This document shows, piece after piece, positions 56,081 to 64,000 of a stretch of 64,000 nt of DNA. Position 1 is the stretch's first letter. Every line of letters begins with the position of its first letter. A model generated the notes under the pieces. It worked only from the letters and a program-made list of their open reading frames with translations, was not told the DNA's origin and made no database searches. This DNA comes from Myxococcales bacterium (GTDB lineage Bacteria; Myxococcota_A; Polyangia; Haliangiales; Haliangiaceae), in contig JADKKI010000018.1 of assembly GCA_016720595.1 (NCBI GenBank), positions 1 through 64,000 on the forward strand. The letters run 5' to 3'. Both the position numbers and the translations under genes were made by a program.

Positions 56081-57916
56081 CTAGACGGCTTCGGCTTCGG
56101 CGCCGCGCTGCAACGGCAGCCGGATCACGAACGTGGTGCCCGTCGGGCCGGTGTCGCAGCTGACGGTCCCGTGGTGATCGGAGACGATCCGCTTGACGAT
56201 GGCGAGGCCGAGGCCCGTGCCGCCCTTGCGCCCGGTGGCGAACAGCTCGAACAGACGGGCATGGACCTTGGCGGGGATGCCCGGGCCGGTGTCCTTCACG
56301 CTGAACACGAGGTGCTCGCCGTCGCGCCCGATCACCACGCGGAGGGTGCCGCCCTCCGGCATCGCCTCGACGGCGTTGCTGGTGAGGTTGTGGAACACGC
56401 GGATCAGCTTCTGCTCGTCGAAGAACGCGATGCCGTCGTACTGGGCGTCGACGGTGAGCTCGATCCCGCGGCCCGCGATCGCGGTCCCGAGCTGGGTGGT
56501 CAGATCCTCGGCGAACTTGTTGAGGTAGACCTTGCGGACGACGAGATCCGTATCGCCGCGCGCGAACGCGAGGACCTCGCGCGTCATGCCCGCCATCAGA
56601 TCGAACTGGCGCTGGATCTGCTCGACGTACTTCTCGCGCGTCTCGGCCTCGTCCGCCGCTGCCATGAGCTGCGCGTACCCGGAGATGATCGTCATCGGCG
56701 TCTTGAGATCGTGGAGCAAGCCCGCGAGCATCCGGCCGATCGAGGCGAGGCGATCGCGGTTCGAGGCCTCGCTCCGGCGGCGCGCCATGCCGATCGCGCC
56801 CGCGGTCTGGGCCGCGATCAGGACCAGGAGCTTCAGATCCTCCTCGCCCCACGGCCCGTCGCCATCGCGCGCGGCGCGACGCTGATCGATGATCTCGATG
56901 CCGCCGATCACGTCCTCGCCTTCGACCAGCGGCGCGACGATCAGATGCTGCGGCCGGACCCCGGCCTCCTGGGCCACCTCGATCGCGTGGCGCGGATCGT
57001 GGGCCGGATCGTCGACGATGATCGGCGTGCGGTGCGCGATCGACCAGCCGAGGAGCCCGGTGCCGTGCGGCAGCGTGCGCTCGATCAGCTTCGGCGCCGC
57101 GGGTCCCTGGACGGTGCGGAACCGCAGGGCGCCGTCGGGATCGACGAGCGCGATCGAGCCTGCACCGCCGCCGAGGACGGTGATCGCCTGGGCCAGGATG
57201 CGCGACAGCAGGTCATCGAGATCGAGCGCAGCCGACAGCTCCTTCTCGACCTCGTACAGGGCGTTGAGCTCGCGGCTGCGGCGCTCCAGATCGCGGCGGG
57301 CGCGCTGCAGCTCCTGGTTCTGCGAGACCAGCGAGTGATAGAGGCGAGCGTTCTCGATCGCGATCGCGGCCTGAGCAGCGAGCGCGAGCAGGAGCTCCTC
57401 GTCGGCGCGCAGGAACGGGCCATCCTGCTTGTTCAGCACCTGCAGCACGCCGACCAGGCCGCCGAGCGCCCCGAGCATCGGCACCGACAGGATCGAGCGC
57501 GTGCGATAGCCGCTCTTGAGATCGACCGCGGGCTGGAACCGCTGATCCGCATAGGCATCAGGGATGTTGACGATCTCGCGGGTCTGCCCGACCCAGCCGG
57601 CGATGCCCTCGCCGACCTCGAGCCGGATCTCGACGCGCTCGCCGCCCTGGCTGACCTTGGACCACAGCTCGCGGCCATCTTCGGAGACGAGGTAGAGCGT
57701 GGAGCGATCGGCCTCCATCAGCTCGCAGACCTTGGCCATGATCAGGACCAGCAGCTGATCGAGATCACCGGTCTCGCTGAGCGCGCGGCTGACCTCCTGG
57801 ACCAGCGCGACCTTCTTCTGCTCGCGCCGAAGCGCCTGCTCCAGCGACTGGACGGCAGTCGGGCCTGTTGGTGCCGCCTGTGGCGCCAGCCCCTGACCAT
57901 CCGACATGTCCGCCAT
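56081..57916 (-). CDS. Soluble hybrid GAF-GAF sensor histidine kinase (611 aa)
   Basis: There are no TM helices. Two GAF domains (about residues 45-190, DRSTLYLVSEDGRELWS and VGEGIAGWVGQTREIVNIPD; and 215-370, VGGIEIIDQRR-like) bind small molecules. The HisKA H-box is MLAGLLHDLKTPMTIISGYA, then N-box HNLTSNAVEAMPEGG, G1 VKDTGPGIP and G2 GTGLGLAIVKRI in the HATPase domain. It starts 2 bp before the TPR-zincin stop and 8 bp ahead of the ABC gene, so signal detection is translated together with the Gld-like transporter. The response regulator partner is not in the window. Confidence 0.9.
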   Translation of the reverse strand: MADMSDGQGLAPQAAPTGPTAVQSLEQALRREQKKVALVQEVSRALSETGDLDQLLVLIMAKVCELMEADRSTLYLVSEDGRELWSKVSQGGERVEIRLEVGEGIAGWVGQTREIVNIPDAYADQRFQPAVDLKSGYRTRSILSVPMLGALGGLVGVLQVLNKQDGPFLRADEELLLALAAQAAIAIENARLYHSLVSQNQELQRARRDLERRSRELNALYEVEKELSAALDLDDLLSRILAQAITVLGGGAGSIALVDPDGALRFRTVQGPAAPKLIERTLPHGTGLLGWSIAHRTPIIVDDPAHDPRHAIEVAQEAGVRPQHLIVAPLVEGEDVIGGIEIIDQRRAARDGDGPWGEEDLKLLVLIAAQTAGAIGMARRRSEASNRDRLASIGRMLAGLLHDLKTPMTIISGYAQLMAAADEAETREKYVEQIQRQFDLMAGMTREVLAFARGDTDLVVRKVYLNKFAEDLTTQLGTAIAGRGIELTVDAQYDGIAFFDEQKLIRVFHNLTSNAVEAMPEGGTLRVVIGRDGEHLVFSVKDTGPGIPAKVHARLFELFATGRKGGTGLGLAIVKRIVSDHHGTVSCDTGPTGTTFVIRLPLQRGAEAEAV

Positions 57917-57917
57917 C

Positions 57918-59249
57918 CTACCCCAACGCCCGCCGGCACGGTCGCCCGGGCGTCACTCCATCCCGCGGCGCCCGCAGGTCGTCCTCGTCGAGACCTTCGA
58001 GGTGACCGATCTCGTGCAGCAGTGTGTCGCGAATCTGCTCGGACAGCTCGGCGCGCGTCTTCACGGCGCGCGCGAGGTTCTTGCGATAGAGCACGATCGA
58101 GGGCGCCTCCTCGCCATCCTGCGGCGGCAGGTGCGGCGCATGGCCCACGGGGCCGCGATACAGCCCGAGGATCGTCGGGGGGAACGGCGGCTTGACGGCC
58201 GCGAGATCGGTGGGGTCCGGCAGGTCGGTGATCTCGATGCGGATCGATTGGACGCGGCTCCTGCGATCGGCCGGCAGCTCGGCGACCACGGCGTCGATCT
58301 CCTTCTGGAACTCGCCGGCGGTGATCAAGATCGGGGGGGACAGCTCGGTCGGGGCCAAGGCGAGCGCGCGCGCGAGCTCCGCATCGGCGGTCTTGATCTC
58401 GCCGAGCTGCTCGAGGGTCAAGCCCAGCATCTGGTGCGTGTACGCATCGTCGGGCTGGATCACCAGCGCCTTCACGAACGAGGCCTTGGCGTCCGCGAAC
58501 CGGGACAGATCGAACAGCGCCACGCCGCGCTCGTGGAGCGCATCCCCGCGCCCCGGGGCGATCCGGAGGGCCGCGTCGACCCGGGTCAGCGCCTCGTCGC
58601 TGCGCCCCAGATCGTTCAACGCCTGTGCCTCGAGCACGGCGAGATCGGCGGCGAGCGGAGCGTTGCGGCGGCGGCGAGCCTGTGCGCGCCGGCTCCCGCG
58701 CTGGGCGAGCTCGAGCCCGAGCCGAAGCGCGTCGCGGCCACGCTCGCCCTTGCCGTTGATGAAGAAGTCGGCGACCGCGCGCAGCGTCTCGGGATCGTCG
58801 GGATCGAGGGAGAGCGCGAGCGAGTACGCCATCTGCGCGTCGGCGTCTCGGCCGAGGGCCGCGAGTGCCGCACCGCGCAGGTGATGCGCCTCCACCGAGG
58901 TCGGGGTGAGATCGGCGGCGCGATCGGCGCAGGTCCAGGCCGCCGCGTACGCCGTCTTCTCGATCTGCCGATTCGCCTCGTCGAGCAGGAGGGCGACCCG
59001 ACCCTCGTCATCGACGGCGTCGCCGATCACCGCCGGGCAATCGACGACCGGCTCTTCCTTGTGCGGGCGCACCGAGCTGCCCTCCACGAGGGCCTTCGAC
59101 GGCATCGGCGGGGTGGCCGCGGCCGCCGACGCCGTGACGGGCGCAGCGCTGCCGGCGGGCGGGGCCGGATCCGGACCCGGTGGCGCAGGCGCAGCTCCCT
59201 TGCAGGAGGTCAGCGCGCCCAGGAGGGCGAGAGCGACAGCGGCGCGCAT
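57918..59249 (-). CDS. TPR-repeat lipoprotein with C-terminal zincin (PF06262-type HExxH)
   Basis: The ATG at 59249 gives a lipobox (VALALLGALTSCKGA). TPR repeats follow (AALGRDADAQMAYSLALSLDPDDPET, EALTRVDAALRIAPGRGDALHERG, AKASFVKALVIQPDDAYTHQML), each with the usual W/L/G/A pattern. The last about 120 residues hold a zincin: VLYRKNLARAVKTRAELSEQ then LLHEIGHLEGLDEDDL (HExxHxxGLDEDDL), the compact metal site of the PF06262 family. First gene of the seven-gene run with the kinase and Gld-like ABC. A secreted protease or chaperone with peptide-binding TPRs is a reasonable guess. Confidence 0.82.
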   Translation of the reverse strand: MRAAVALALLGALTSCKGAAPAPPGPDPAPPAGSAAPVTASAAAATPPMPSKALVEGSSVRPHKEEPVVDCPAVIGDAVDDEGRVALLLDEANRQIEKTAYAAAWTCADRAADLTPTSVEAHHLRGAALAALGRDADAQMAYSLALSLDPDDPETLRAVADFFINGKGERGRDALRLGLELAQRGSRRAQARRRRNAPLAADLAVLEAQALNDLGRSDEALTRVDAALRIAPGRGDALHERGVALFDLSRFADAKASFVKALVIQPDDAYTHQMLGLTLEQLGEIKTADAELARALALAPTELSPPILITAGEFQKEIDAVVAELPADRRSRVQSIRIEITDLPDPTDLAAVKPPFPPTILGLYRGPVGHAPHLPPQDGEEAPSIVLYRKNLARAVKTRAELSEQIRDTLLHEIGHLEGLDEDDLRAPRDGVTPGRPCRRALG

Positions 59250-59347
59250 GAGCAAAAGTGTACCGCCCCGCGGCTCCAGAAGCGAAATGCGCAGCGCGCC
59301 GCAAGTACGTGAGATCAGCGAGGCGCGAGCCGCGGTACGCTCCGCCC

Positions 59348-60028
59348 ATGGCGAGCGACGAGCTGTGGCACCTGGTCGAGGCCCGTCGTGACGACGGCGC
59401 CCCCGCGATGTTCCGGATCCGCGAGCTCGCACCACGGCCCGAGCTGTCTCGGATCTTCGTGGTCGAGATCCCGTATCCCGTGACCGGCCTGTCCCGGCTT
59501 CCCGATGCCACGGCGTATCGTCGCCTCGCGGCGTTCGAGGAGCAGTGGCTGACGCCGGCGATCACCGCCCTCGGGTGGACGTTCGTCGCGGCGAAGACCG
59601 AGGATGGCTCGTTCTTCCTCTATCTCTACGGAGCGGGCGAGCCGAACGCGATGATCGAGCGGCTCTCGCCGTTCGATGGCGCCCTCGGGTTCTTCGACGA
59701 GCACGACCCCGCGTGGGACGAGTACGCCGCGCTCAAGGAGCTGCTCGACGAGGCCAACGCGATGCCGCCCGCGCACGACGACGACGTCGGCGACGCCGAC
59801 GACGACGCGCCCGCGACCGAGCCGCCCCGCGCCAAGCCCAAGGCGGCCAAGAAGCCCGCCGCCAAGAAGCCCGCCGCCAAGAAGCCCGCCGCCAAGAAGC
59901 CCGCCGCCAGGAAGCCCGCCGCCAGGAAGCCCGCTGCCAGGAAGCCCGCCGCCAGGAAGCCTGCCGCCAAGAAGCCCGCTGCCAAGAAGCCCGCCGCCAA
60001 GAAGCCCGCCGCGCGCAAGCGGCGCTGA
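59348..60028 (+). CDS. DUF695-like protein with a histone-H1-like Lys/Ala/Pro tail (226 aa)
   Basis: The ATG at 59348 begins MASDELWHLVEARRDDGAPA; FRIRELAPRPELSRIFVVEIPY and AAFEEQWLTPAITALGWTFV are DUF695-like, and the sequence continues FFDEHDPAWDEYAALKELL. From about residue 160 the chain turns acidic (HDDDVGDADDDAP) and then basic, with eleven 5-residue repeats KKPAA or RKPAA, like eukaryotic H1 tails or Vibrio/Bordetella H1-like proteins. The tail could bind nucleic acid or polyanions. First of four plus-strand genes with short gaps. Confidence 0.72.
   Translation: MASDELWHLVEARRDDGAPAMFRIRELAPRPELSRIFVVEIPYPVTGLSRLPDATAYRRLAAFEEQWLTPAITALGWTFVAAKTEDGSFFLYLYGAGEPNAMIERLSPFDGALGFFDEHDPAWDEYAALKELLDEANAMPPAHDDDVGDADDDAPATEPPRAKPKAAKKPAAKKPAAKKPAAKKPAARKPAARKPAARKPAARKPAAKKPAAKKPAAKKPAARKRR
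59849..60013 (+). repeat. Eleven tandem 15-bp repeats encoding KKPAA/RKPAA
   Basis: The unit AAGAAGCCCGCCGCC repeats about eleven times, with AGG for AAG in units four to seven (Arg for Lys). It forms the basic tail of the DUF695-like protein. Confidence 0.9.
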
Positions 60029-60036
60029 TCCTGGCG

Positions 60037-60636
60037 ATGCCGATCTGGTGGTTCCAGGGGCGGCAGCCGACCCACGGGGTCCCCGCGCAGCGCGAGCTCA
60101 CGCGGATCCCCATCACGCGGATCGCCGACGTACCGGATGGCACGCGGCGAAAGATCAGCGGCGTGATCGTCCTGCAGGACGAACCGCTGCGCTCACCGAT
60201 GTCGCAGACGTTGTGCTGCGCCTGGGCGATCGCGATCGCCGAGGTGGGCGCGAGAGAGTCGGTGGGGCGTGGGAGCCGAACGCGCGGCGTGCCGTTCACG
60301 CTGCGCGACGACGGCGGGGAAGCACGGGTGTATCCGGAGGGTGCGCGCCTCGCCGTCCTCGGTCACGCCATCGAGTACCGATCCGCTGCCCTGCTGCGTG
60401 GCTACGAGGGCGAGCTGTTTCGCGAGCTCGGGATCCGGCTCAACTATCCCGACAGCTCCGGGGTGCGGTTCACCGAGCACGTGATCCCACCGGGTGCCAA
60501 GGTCTCGGTGTTCGGCTACAGCCAGCGCGAGCCCGACCGGGCCCGCGTGGACGCGGACGTCTCGGGGTATCGCGGTGACGTGCCCACGCGCCCCGTGTTC
60601 TCGAGCACCAAGCGCGCCCCGCTGATCATCGGGTAG
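60037..60636 (+). CDS. GIDE-like (E3 ubiquitin-ligase-domain) protein (199 aa)
   Basis: The ATG at 60037 starts MPIWWFQGRQPTHGVPAQRE. The segments RIADVPDGTRRKISGVIVLQ, LRSPMSQTLCCAWAIAIAEV, RGVPFTLRDDGGEARVYPEG and HVIPPGAKVSVFGYSQREP fit the GIDE family fold, a beta-domain found in eukaryotic mitochondrial ligases and widely in bacteria without RING. It starts 8 bp after the DUF695-like gene. Function in bacteria unknown; no TM seen. Confidence 0.65.
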   Translation: MPIWWFQGRQPTHGVPAQRELTRIPITRIADVPDGTRRKISGVIVLQDEPLRSPMSQTLCCAWAIAIAEVGARESVGRGSRTRGVPFTLRDDGGEARVYPEGARLAVLGHAIEYRSAALLRGYEGELFRELGIRLNYPDSSGVRFTEHVIPPGAKVSVFGYSQREPDRARVDADVSGYRGDVPTRPVFSSTKRAPLIIG

Positions 60637-60674
60637 CGCGATCCCGCGACCACGGATCGGCTATCGTGCGAGGC

Positions 60675-62162
60675 GTGATCACGCGACGGCAGTGGCTGGT
60701 GGGTTCCGCAGCGGCCGGCGTCGCGGCCTGCACACGCGGCGTGGTCCGCTCGAAGCGGCCGATGGTCACGCACGGTGTGCAGGCCGGAGACGTGCAGACC
60801 GATCGCGCGATCATCTGGGCGCGCTGCGACGAGGCCGCACGGCTGGTCGTCGAGTGGTCGACGATCGAGTCGTTCGGCAACGCGCGGCGCGTGGCCGGCG
60901 AGGTGGTGGGGCCCGAGACCGATCACACCGGCACCGTCACGCTCACCGGGCTGCCCCCCGCCCAGATGATCGTCTACCGCGCGCGGTTCGAACGCGAGGC
61001 CGCGCGCGGCGCCTCCGCGTGGGTCTACGGCCGGTTCGCGACCCCGCGCGCAGATCGATTCCGGTTCGTGTGGACCGGCGACACCTGCGGCCAGGGCTAC
61101 GGCCGGAACCCCGAGTGGGGCGGGCTCAAGGGCTACGCGGCGCTGCGTCACGCCGAGCCGGCGTTCTTTCTTCACTCCGGCGATCTGATCTACGCAGACA
61201 ACCCGATCGTCGCCGAGAAGCGCCTCCCCGATGGCCGGATCTGGAGGAACATCACGAACCCTGCCGTCGGCAAGGTCGCCGAGACCCTCGACGAGTTCCG
61301 CGCGCGGTTCGCCTACAACTACGAAGACGAGCACGTGCGCGCGCTCGCCGCCGAGGTGCCGATCCTCGCGCAGTGGGACGATCACGAGACCCACAACAAC
61401 TGGTGGCCCGGGCAGCGCCTCGAGGACGATCGCTACCAGGATCCCGATGCGACGAAGCTCGCCGCGCTCGCCCTGCGCGCGACGCGCGAATGGACCCCGA
61501 TCGGGGGCCCCACGGTCAACCGCGTGATCCACTACGGTCCACTGCTCGATGTCGTGGTGGTCGATCTCCGCACGTTCCGCACCCCCAACGACGCGAACCG
61601 CGGCGAGACCGGCGCGATGCTCGGTGCCGCGCAGGCCGGCTGGCTCGTCGATGCACTCTCGTCCTCCACCGCACGCTGGAAGATCGTCGCCTGCGATCAG
61701 CCGATCGCGCTCGTGATCGGCGACGGCCCCGGCGATACGCGGCAGGAGGGTTATGGCAACGGCGCCGGTCCGCCGCTCGGCCGCGAAAAAGAGCTGGCCG
61801 GCGTCCTCACGGCGCTCGCCGCACGCAACGTCACCAACGTCGCCTGGCTGACCGCCGACGTCCACTACGCGGCCGCACACCACTTCGATCCGGCGCGCGC
61901 GACCGGGGTGTCGTTCCTGCCGTTCTGGGAGTTCGTCGCAGGGCCGATCCACGCCGGTACGTTCGGCCCCAACGAGCTCGATCCCACGTTCGGCCCCGAG
62001 CTGAAGTTCCAGTGGGCGCCACCGCCCGGCACCGGCAATCTCGCCCCGTGGGATGGCCTGCAGAGCTTCGGGATCATCGACGTCACCGCCGATGCGCTCC
62101 ACGTCTCGCTGGTCGGCATCGACGGCAAGCCACGCTACACCGTCGACCTGCCACGGAGCTGA
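60675..62162 (+). CDS. phoD: PhoD-like (alkaline phosphatase D) phosphodiesterase, twin-arginine signal
   Basis: GTG 60675 (or 60666) begins VITRRQWLVGSAAAGVAACT, a Tat signal with RR and a lipobox-like Cys. The PhoD metal-binding motifs are all present: FVWTGDTCGQGYG, FFLHSGDLIYADNP, VPILAQWDDHETHNNW and VTNVAWLTADVHYAA. PhoD enzymes need Ca/Fe and hydrolyse phosphodiesters such as teichoic acids. 495 aa, normal length. It starts 38 bp after the GIDE-like gene. The cofactor requirement suggests export after folding by Tat. Confidence 0.85.
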   Translation: MITRRQWLVGSAAAGVAACTRGVVRSKRPMVTHGVQAGDVQTDRAIIWARCDEAARLVVEWSTIESFGNARRVAGEVVGPETDHTGTVTLTGLPPAQMIVYRARFEREAARGASAWVYGRFATPRADRFRFVWTGDTCGQGYGRNPEWGGLKGYAALRHAEPAFFLHSGDLIYADNPIVAEKRLPDGRIWRNITNPAVGKVAETLDEFRARFAYNYEDEHVRALAAEVPILAQWDDHETHNNWWPGQRLEDDRYQDPDATKLAALALRATREWTPIGGPTVNRVIHYGPLLDVVVVDLRTFRTPNDANRGETGAMLGAAQAGWLVDALSSSTARWKIVACDQPIALVIGDGPGDTRQEGYGNGAGPPLGREKELAGVLTALAARNVTNVAWLTADVHYAAAHHFDPARATGVSFLPFWEFVAGPIHAGTFGPNELDPTFGPELKFQWAPPPGTGNLAPWDGLQSFGIIDVTADALHVSLVGIDGKPRYTVDLPRS

Positions 62163-62227
62163 CCGCGCGCGACGCGCCGTCTGCCAGCCAGCGCTCCCGC
62201 CCGGGAACGTGGCAACCTGGAGGGAGC

Positions 62228-63280
62228 ATGAAGTCCGCCATCGCTCTCGCTCTGACCTCCGCCGTGACCGCGTGCGGTGGGACGGAGACTCCCGGGCGCC
62301 CCCTCGCGATCGACTCGGTCGTCGACCTCGGCCTCCTGCCCCTGCCGCCCAAGGCGATCGGTCGCGATGGCGGGATGAGCGGCGCGCTCGGCGGCAAGGT
62401 CCTGTGGACGTTCGGCGACACGTTCCTCACCGAGCACAATCACGTCGACAACTCGAGCGTGCTGTCCGCGACCTCGGGCTGGAGCACGGCCGCCGATCCG
62501 CTCGCGCTGGTGCAGAACCTGTTCGGCGCCGAGCCCGCGCAGCTCGTCCCGTACACGGCCGACGAGCTCGCGGCGAACACGGCCGATGCGCTGAATGGCT
62601 ACGCCCTGTGGCCCGGCACCGTCCTCGACGTCGGCGAGGCGACCGCCGTGGTCAGCTTCCAGCAGATCAAGCGCAAGAGCGGCAGCGGCTTCGACTCGAT
62701 CGGCGTGGGCACCGCGCGGATCTCCGTCGACGCCACCACGGCGACGCGCACCCCTGCCCTGCTGTTCGCCGCCCCCGAGCCGCTGTACGTGCCGCAGGTG
62801 GTGGAGGAGGGCTTCGTGTACGCGTTCTCGTGTGGCCAGCGCGGGTTCCTCGACTTCGCGTGCAAGCTCGCCCGCGCGCCGCTCGCCGATGTCGAGACGC
62901 GCGCAGCGTACGAGTTCTACGACGGCTCCACGTGGACCACCGAGATCATGCGCGCGGCCTACATGATCGACCAGACCAGCGTCGCGCCTTCGATCTCGTA
63001 CAACGCGTTCCTCGGCAAGTACCTCGCGGTGAGCTGCAAGATCCTGTCGAGCACCGTGCTGATCCGGACCGCCGCCGAGATCTCTGGCCCGTGGGGCGAG
63101 GCCACCGAGATCCCCGCCGGCACCGACGGCGTGCTCGCACCGCCGCACGCCGATCAGTACAACTATCTCTGCGTCGAGCACCCCGAGCTCGCGAGCGACG
63201 CTTCGATCGTGATCGGCTACTCGCGGCCGACCGAGGCGTTCCAGGGCGACGTGCGGCTCGCGCGCGTCACGCTGCGCTGA
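62228..63280 (+). CDS. DUF4185-like beta-propeller lipoprotein (350 aa)
   Basis: ATG 62228 has GGAGC/AGGGAG upstream and gives a lipobox (ALTSAVTACGGTE). The sequence then has VLWTFGDTFLTEHNHVDNSS, LWPGTVLDVGEATAVVSFQ and GFVYAFSCGQRGFLDFACK, typical of five-bladed DUF4185 propellers related to glycoside-hydrolase folds. The C-terminal block YNAFLGKYLAVSCKILSST, GPWGEATEIPAG and IVIGYSRPTEAFQGDVRLA fits the last blade. The likely role is sugar binding or hydrolysis at the surface. Last of the plus-strand set starting at 59348. Confidence 0.75.
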   Translation: MKSAIALALTSAVTACGGTETPGRPLAIDSVVDLGLLPLPPKAIGRDGGMSGALGGKVLWTFGDTFLTEHNHVDNSSVLSATSGWSTAADPLALVQNLFGAEPAQLVPYTADELAANTADALNGYALWPGTVLDVGEATAVVSFQQIKRKSGSGFDSIGVGTARISVDATTATRTPALLFAAPEPLYVPQVVEEGFVYAFSCGQRGFLDFACKLARAPLADVETRAAYEFYDGSTWTTEIMRAAYMIDQTSVAPSISYNAFLGKYLAVSCKILSSTVLIRTAAEISGPWGEATEIPAGTDGVLAPPHADQYNYLCVEHPELASDASIVIGYSRPTEAFQGDVRLARVTLR

Positions 63281-63334
63281 GCAGGTCCGCAAGTCTGCAC
63301 GACGGTTGTGCGGAAGGGCGACAGCGTTGACGAT

Positions 63335-63586
63335 GAGGTTGACGTGGTCGTGGTCGTGGAGGTTGACGGCGACGGCGGCGTGGACTTCGGCGTTCTCCGG
63401 AGGAATCGCGCGGCGCAGGCCATAGGCTCGGTGAGCAGCGGCGGCAGCAATCCGGCGGTGCACGTCGCGACACTCACGGAATACCAACGGCTTGCACCAC
63501 CAACCCTGGAACCCGTGAGACGCCGACGTCCACGCCGCCGTCGCCGTCAAAGTCCACGACCACGTCAACGTCGACGACCACGCCTC
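63335..63586. repeat. Long inverted repeat in the intergenic region before polA
   Basis: Left arm 63335-63400 and right arm 63519-63586 pair; the 30-base cores (63363-63392 and 63521-63550) match at 29 of 30 positions, with a spacer of about 128 bp. The arms are rich in GACGTGG-type steps, as in low-complexity repeats of this lineage. The 351-bp gap (63281-63631) otherwise holds no gene I can defend. Confidence 0.65.
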
Positions 63587-63631
63587 AGATGCTTTGGAGA
63601 GAGGCGTTCAGGTCGTCATCGCAGGCCCGCG

Positions 63632-64000
63632 CTACGCATCGGCCCAGTTGTCCGCGATCCCGACGTCCACCTCGAGCGGGACGGAGAGCTGATACACGCC
63701 CTCCATCTCCGCCTTGAGGATCGCGCCGATCGCCTCGGCGTGCTGTGGCGGGGCCTCGAACACGAGCTCGTCGTGCACGGTCAGGAGCATCTGCGCGGGG
63801 AGCTTGTCCTTCGCGATCCGGCGCGAGGTCGCGAGCATCGCGAGCTTGATCAGATCGGCGCCCGCGCCCTGCATCGGTGTGTTCTGGGCGACGCGCTCGG
63901 CGGCGTGGCGGGCCTGGGGCGACTTCGACATCAAATTGGGGATCGGGCGCCAGCGGCCGAGCAACGTCCGGGCCCCGCCCTGCGCGCGCGCGAGGGTGAC
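63632..64000 (-). CDS. polA: DNA polymerase I, C-terminal part (polymerase domain)
   Basis: Only the last about 122 residues are in the window; the gene continues beyond base 64000. RTLLGRWRPIPNLMSKSP (fingers end), ERVAQNTPMQGAGADLIKLA and motif C LLTVHDELVFEAP with the catalytic His-Asp pair identify family A DNA polymerase. It ends VDVGIADNWADA. It repairs gaps and removes primers. Convergent with the DUF4185-like gene. Confidence 0.93.
   Translation of the reverse strand, partial: VTLARAQGGARTLLGRWRPIPNLMSKSPQARHAAERVAQNTPMQGAGADLIKLAMLATSRRIAKDKLPAQMLLTVHDELVFEAPPQHAEAIGAILKAEMEGVYQLSVPLEVDVGIADNWADA

Noticed and set aside
56171..58195. 674-aa plus-strand frame
   Set aside because: Antisense of the GAF histidine kinase; composition is His/Arg/Asp-rich with no motif.
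59849..60013. Tandem repeats considered as CRISPR
   Set aside because: Units of 15 bp with no spacers, in frame in a protein.
63281..63600. Possible REP-type tyrosine transposase remnant
   Set aside because: A His/Asp-rich minus-strand frame recalls a HxH motif, but the low-complexity repeat explains it, and no catalytic Tyr region or family block was found.

Overview
The window looks like chromosomal DNA of a high-GC Myxococcota-type bacterium (Haliangiales/Kofleriaceae-like by gene style; no genome comparison could be run). The signs are a trypsin with a MYXO-CTERM-like Cys-Cys/TM/Arg tail, many lipoproteins with Asp-Ala linkers after the lipobox, a Ser/Thr kinase paired with a secreted TPR protein, an FHA-sigma54 activator, a MerR-TPR-type protein and GAF histidine kinases. 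No tRNA, rRNA, CRISPR array, prophage or integrase was seen.

Layout. 0-11.7 kb: an Imm17-like membrane protein (cut by the edge), a salicylyl-CoA hydroxylase-like flavoprotein with a degenerate second domain, a YhhY-like GNAT, an RlmI-like methyltransferase, a TPR protein divergent from an FHA-sigma54 activator, an IS3-family insertion (6467-7715, 24-bp ends, ACTTT target duplication) inside a dispersed palindromic repeat, a DUF2236 protein, and a kinase/TPR/lipoprotein trio. 11.7-23.3 kb: an O-methyltransferase, a FemAB/GNAT-like acyltransferase, a glutaredoxin-HesB-rhodanese fusion, an M1 peptidase lipoprotein, a Uma2 nuclease, a trypsin and serine hydrolase flanked by an inverted partial duplication, an AT-rich metzincin-propeller protein, a zinc-finger plus histone-fold protein and a VWA lipoprotein.

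23.3-50 kb: a phosphopantetheinyl transferase, a YiiX-like lipoprotein, the hisC-lipoprotein-aroA operon, a DsbD-like reductase, two tandem palindromic repeats, an AI-2E-family permease operon, a damaged toxin-antitoxin pair, guaB-guaA, a c-heme-motif lipoprotein, a ketopantoate reductase, and a solute-binding protein/glnD/PH-like operon. 50-64 kb: a seven-gene minus-strand cluster running from a TPR-zincin lipoprotein and GAF histidine kinase through a Gld-type ABC system (ATPase, permease fused to GldG, DUF4340) to an esterase and a beta-barrel protein. A plus-strand set follows (DUF695 protein with H1-like tail, GIDE-like, PhoD-like, DUF4185-like), then a long inverted repeat and the C-terminus of polA.

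Data-quality caveat: most genes of more than about 500 bp before about 23.25 kb change reading frame at least once while staying recognisable at protein level. After that point only the small toxin at 35.3-35.6 kb does. This fits an unpolished or low-coverage contig end better than biological decay, so frameshifted genes are given here as whole loci.
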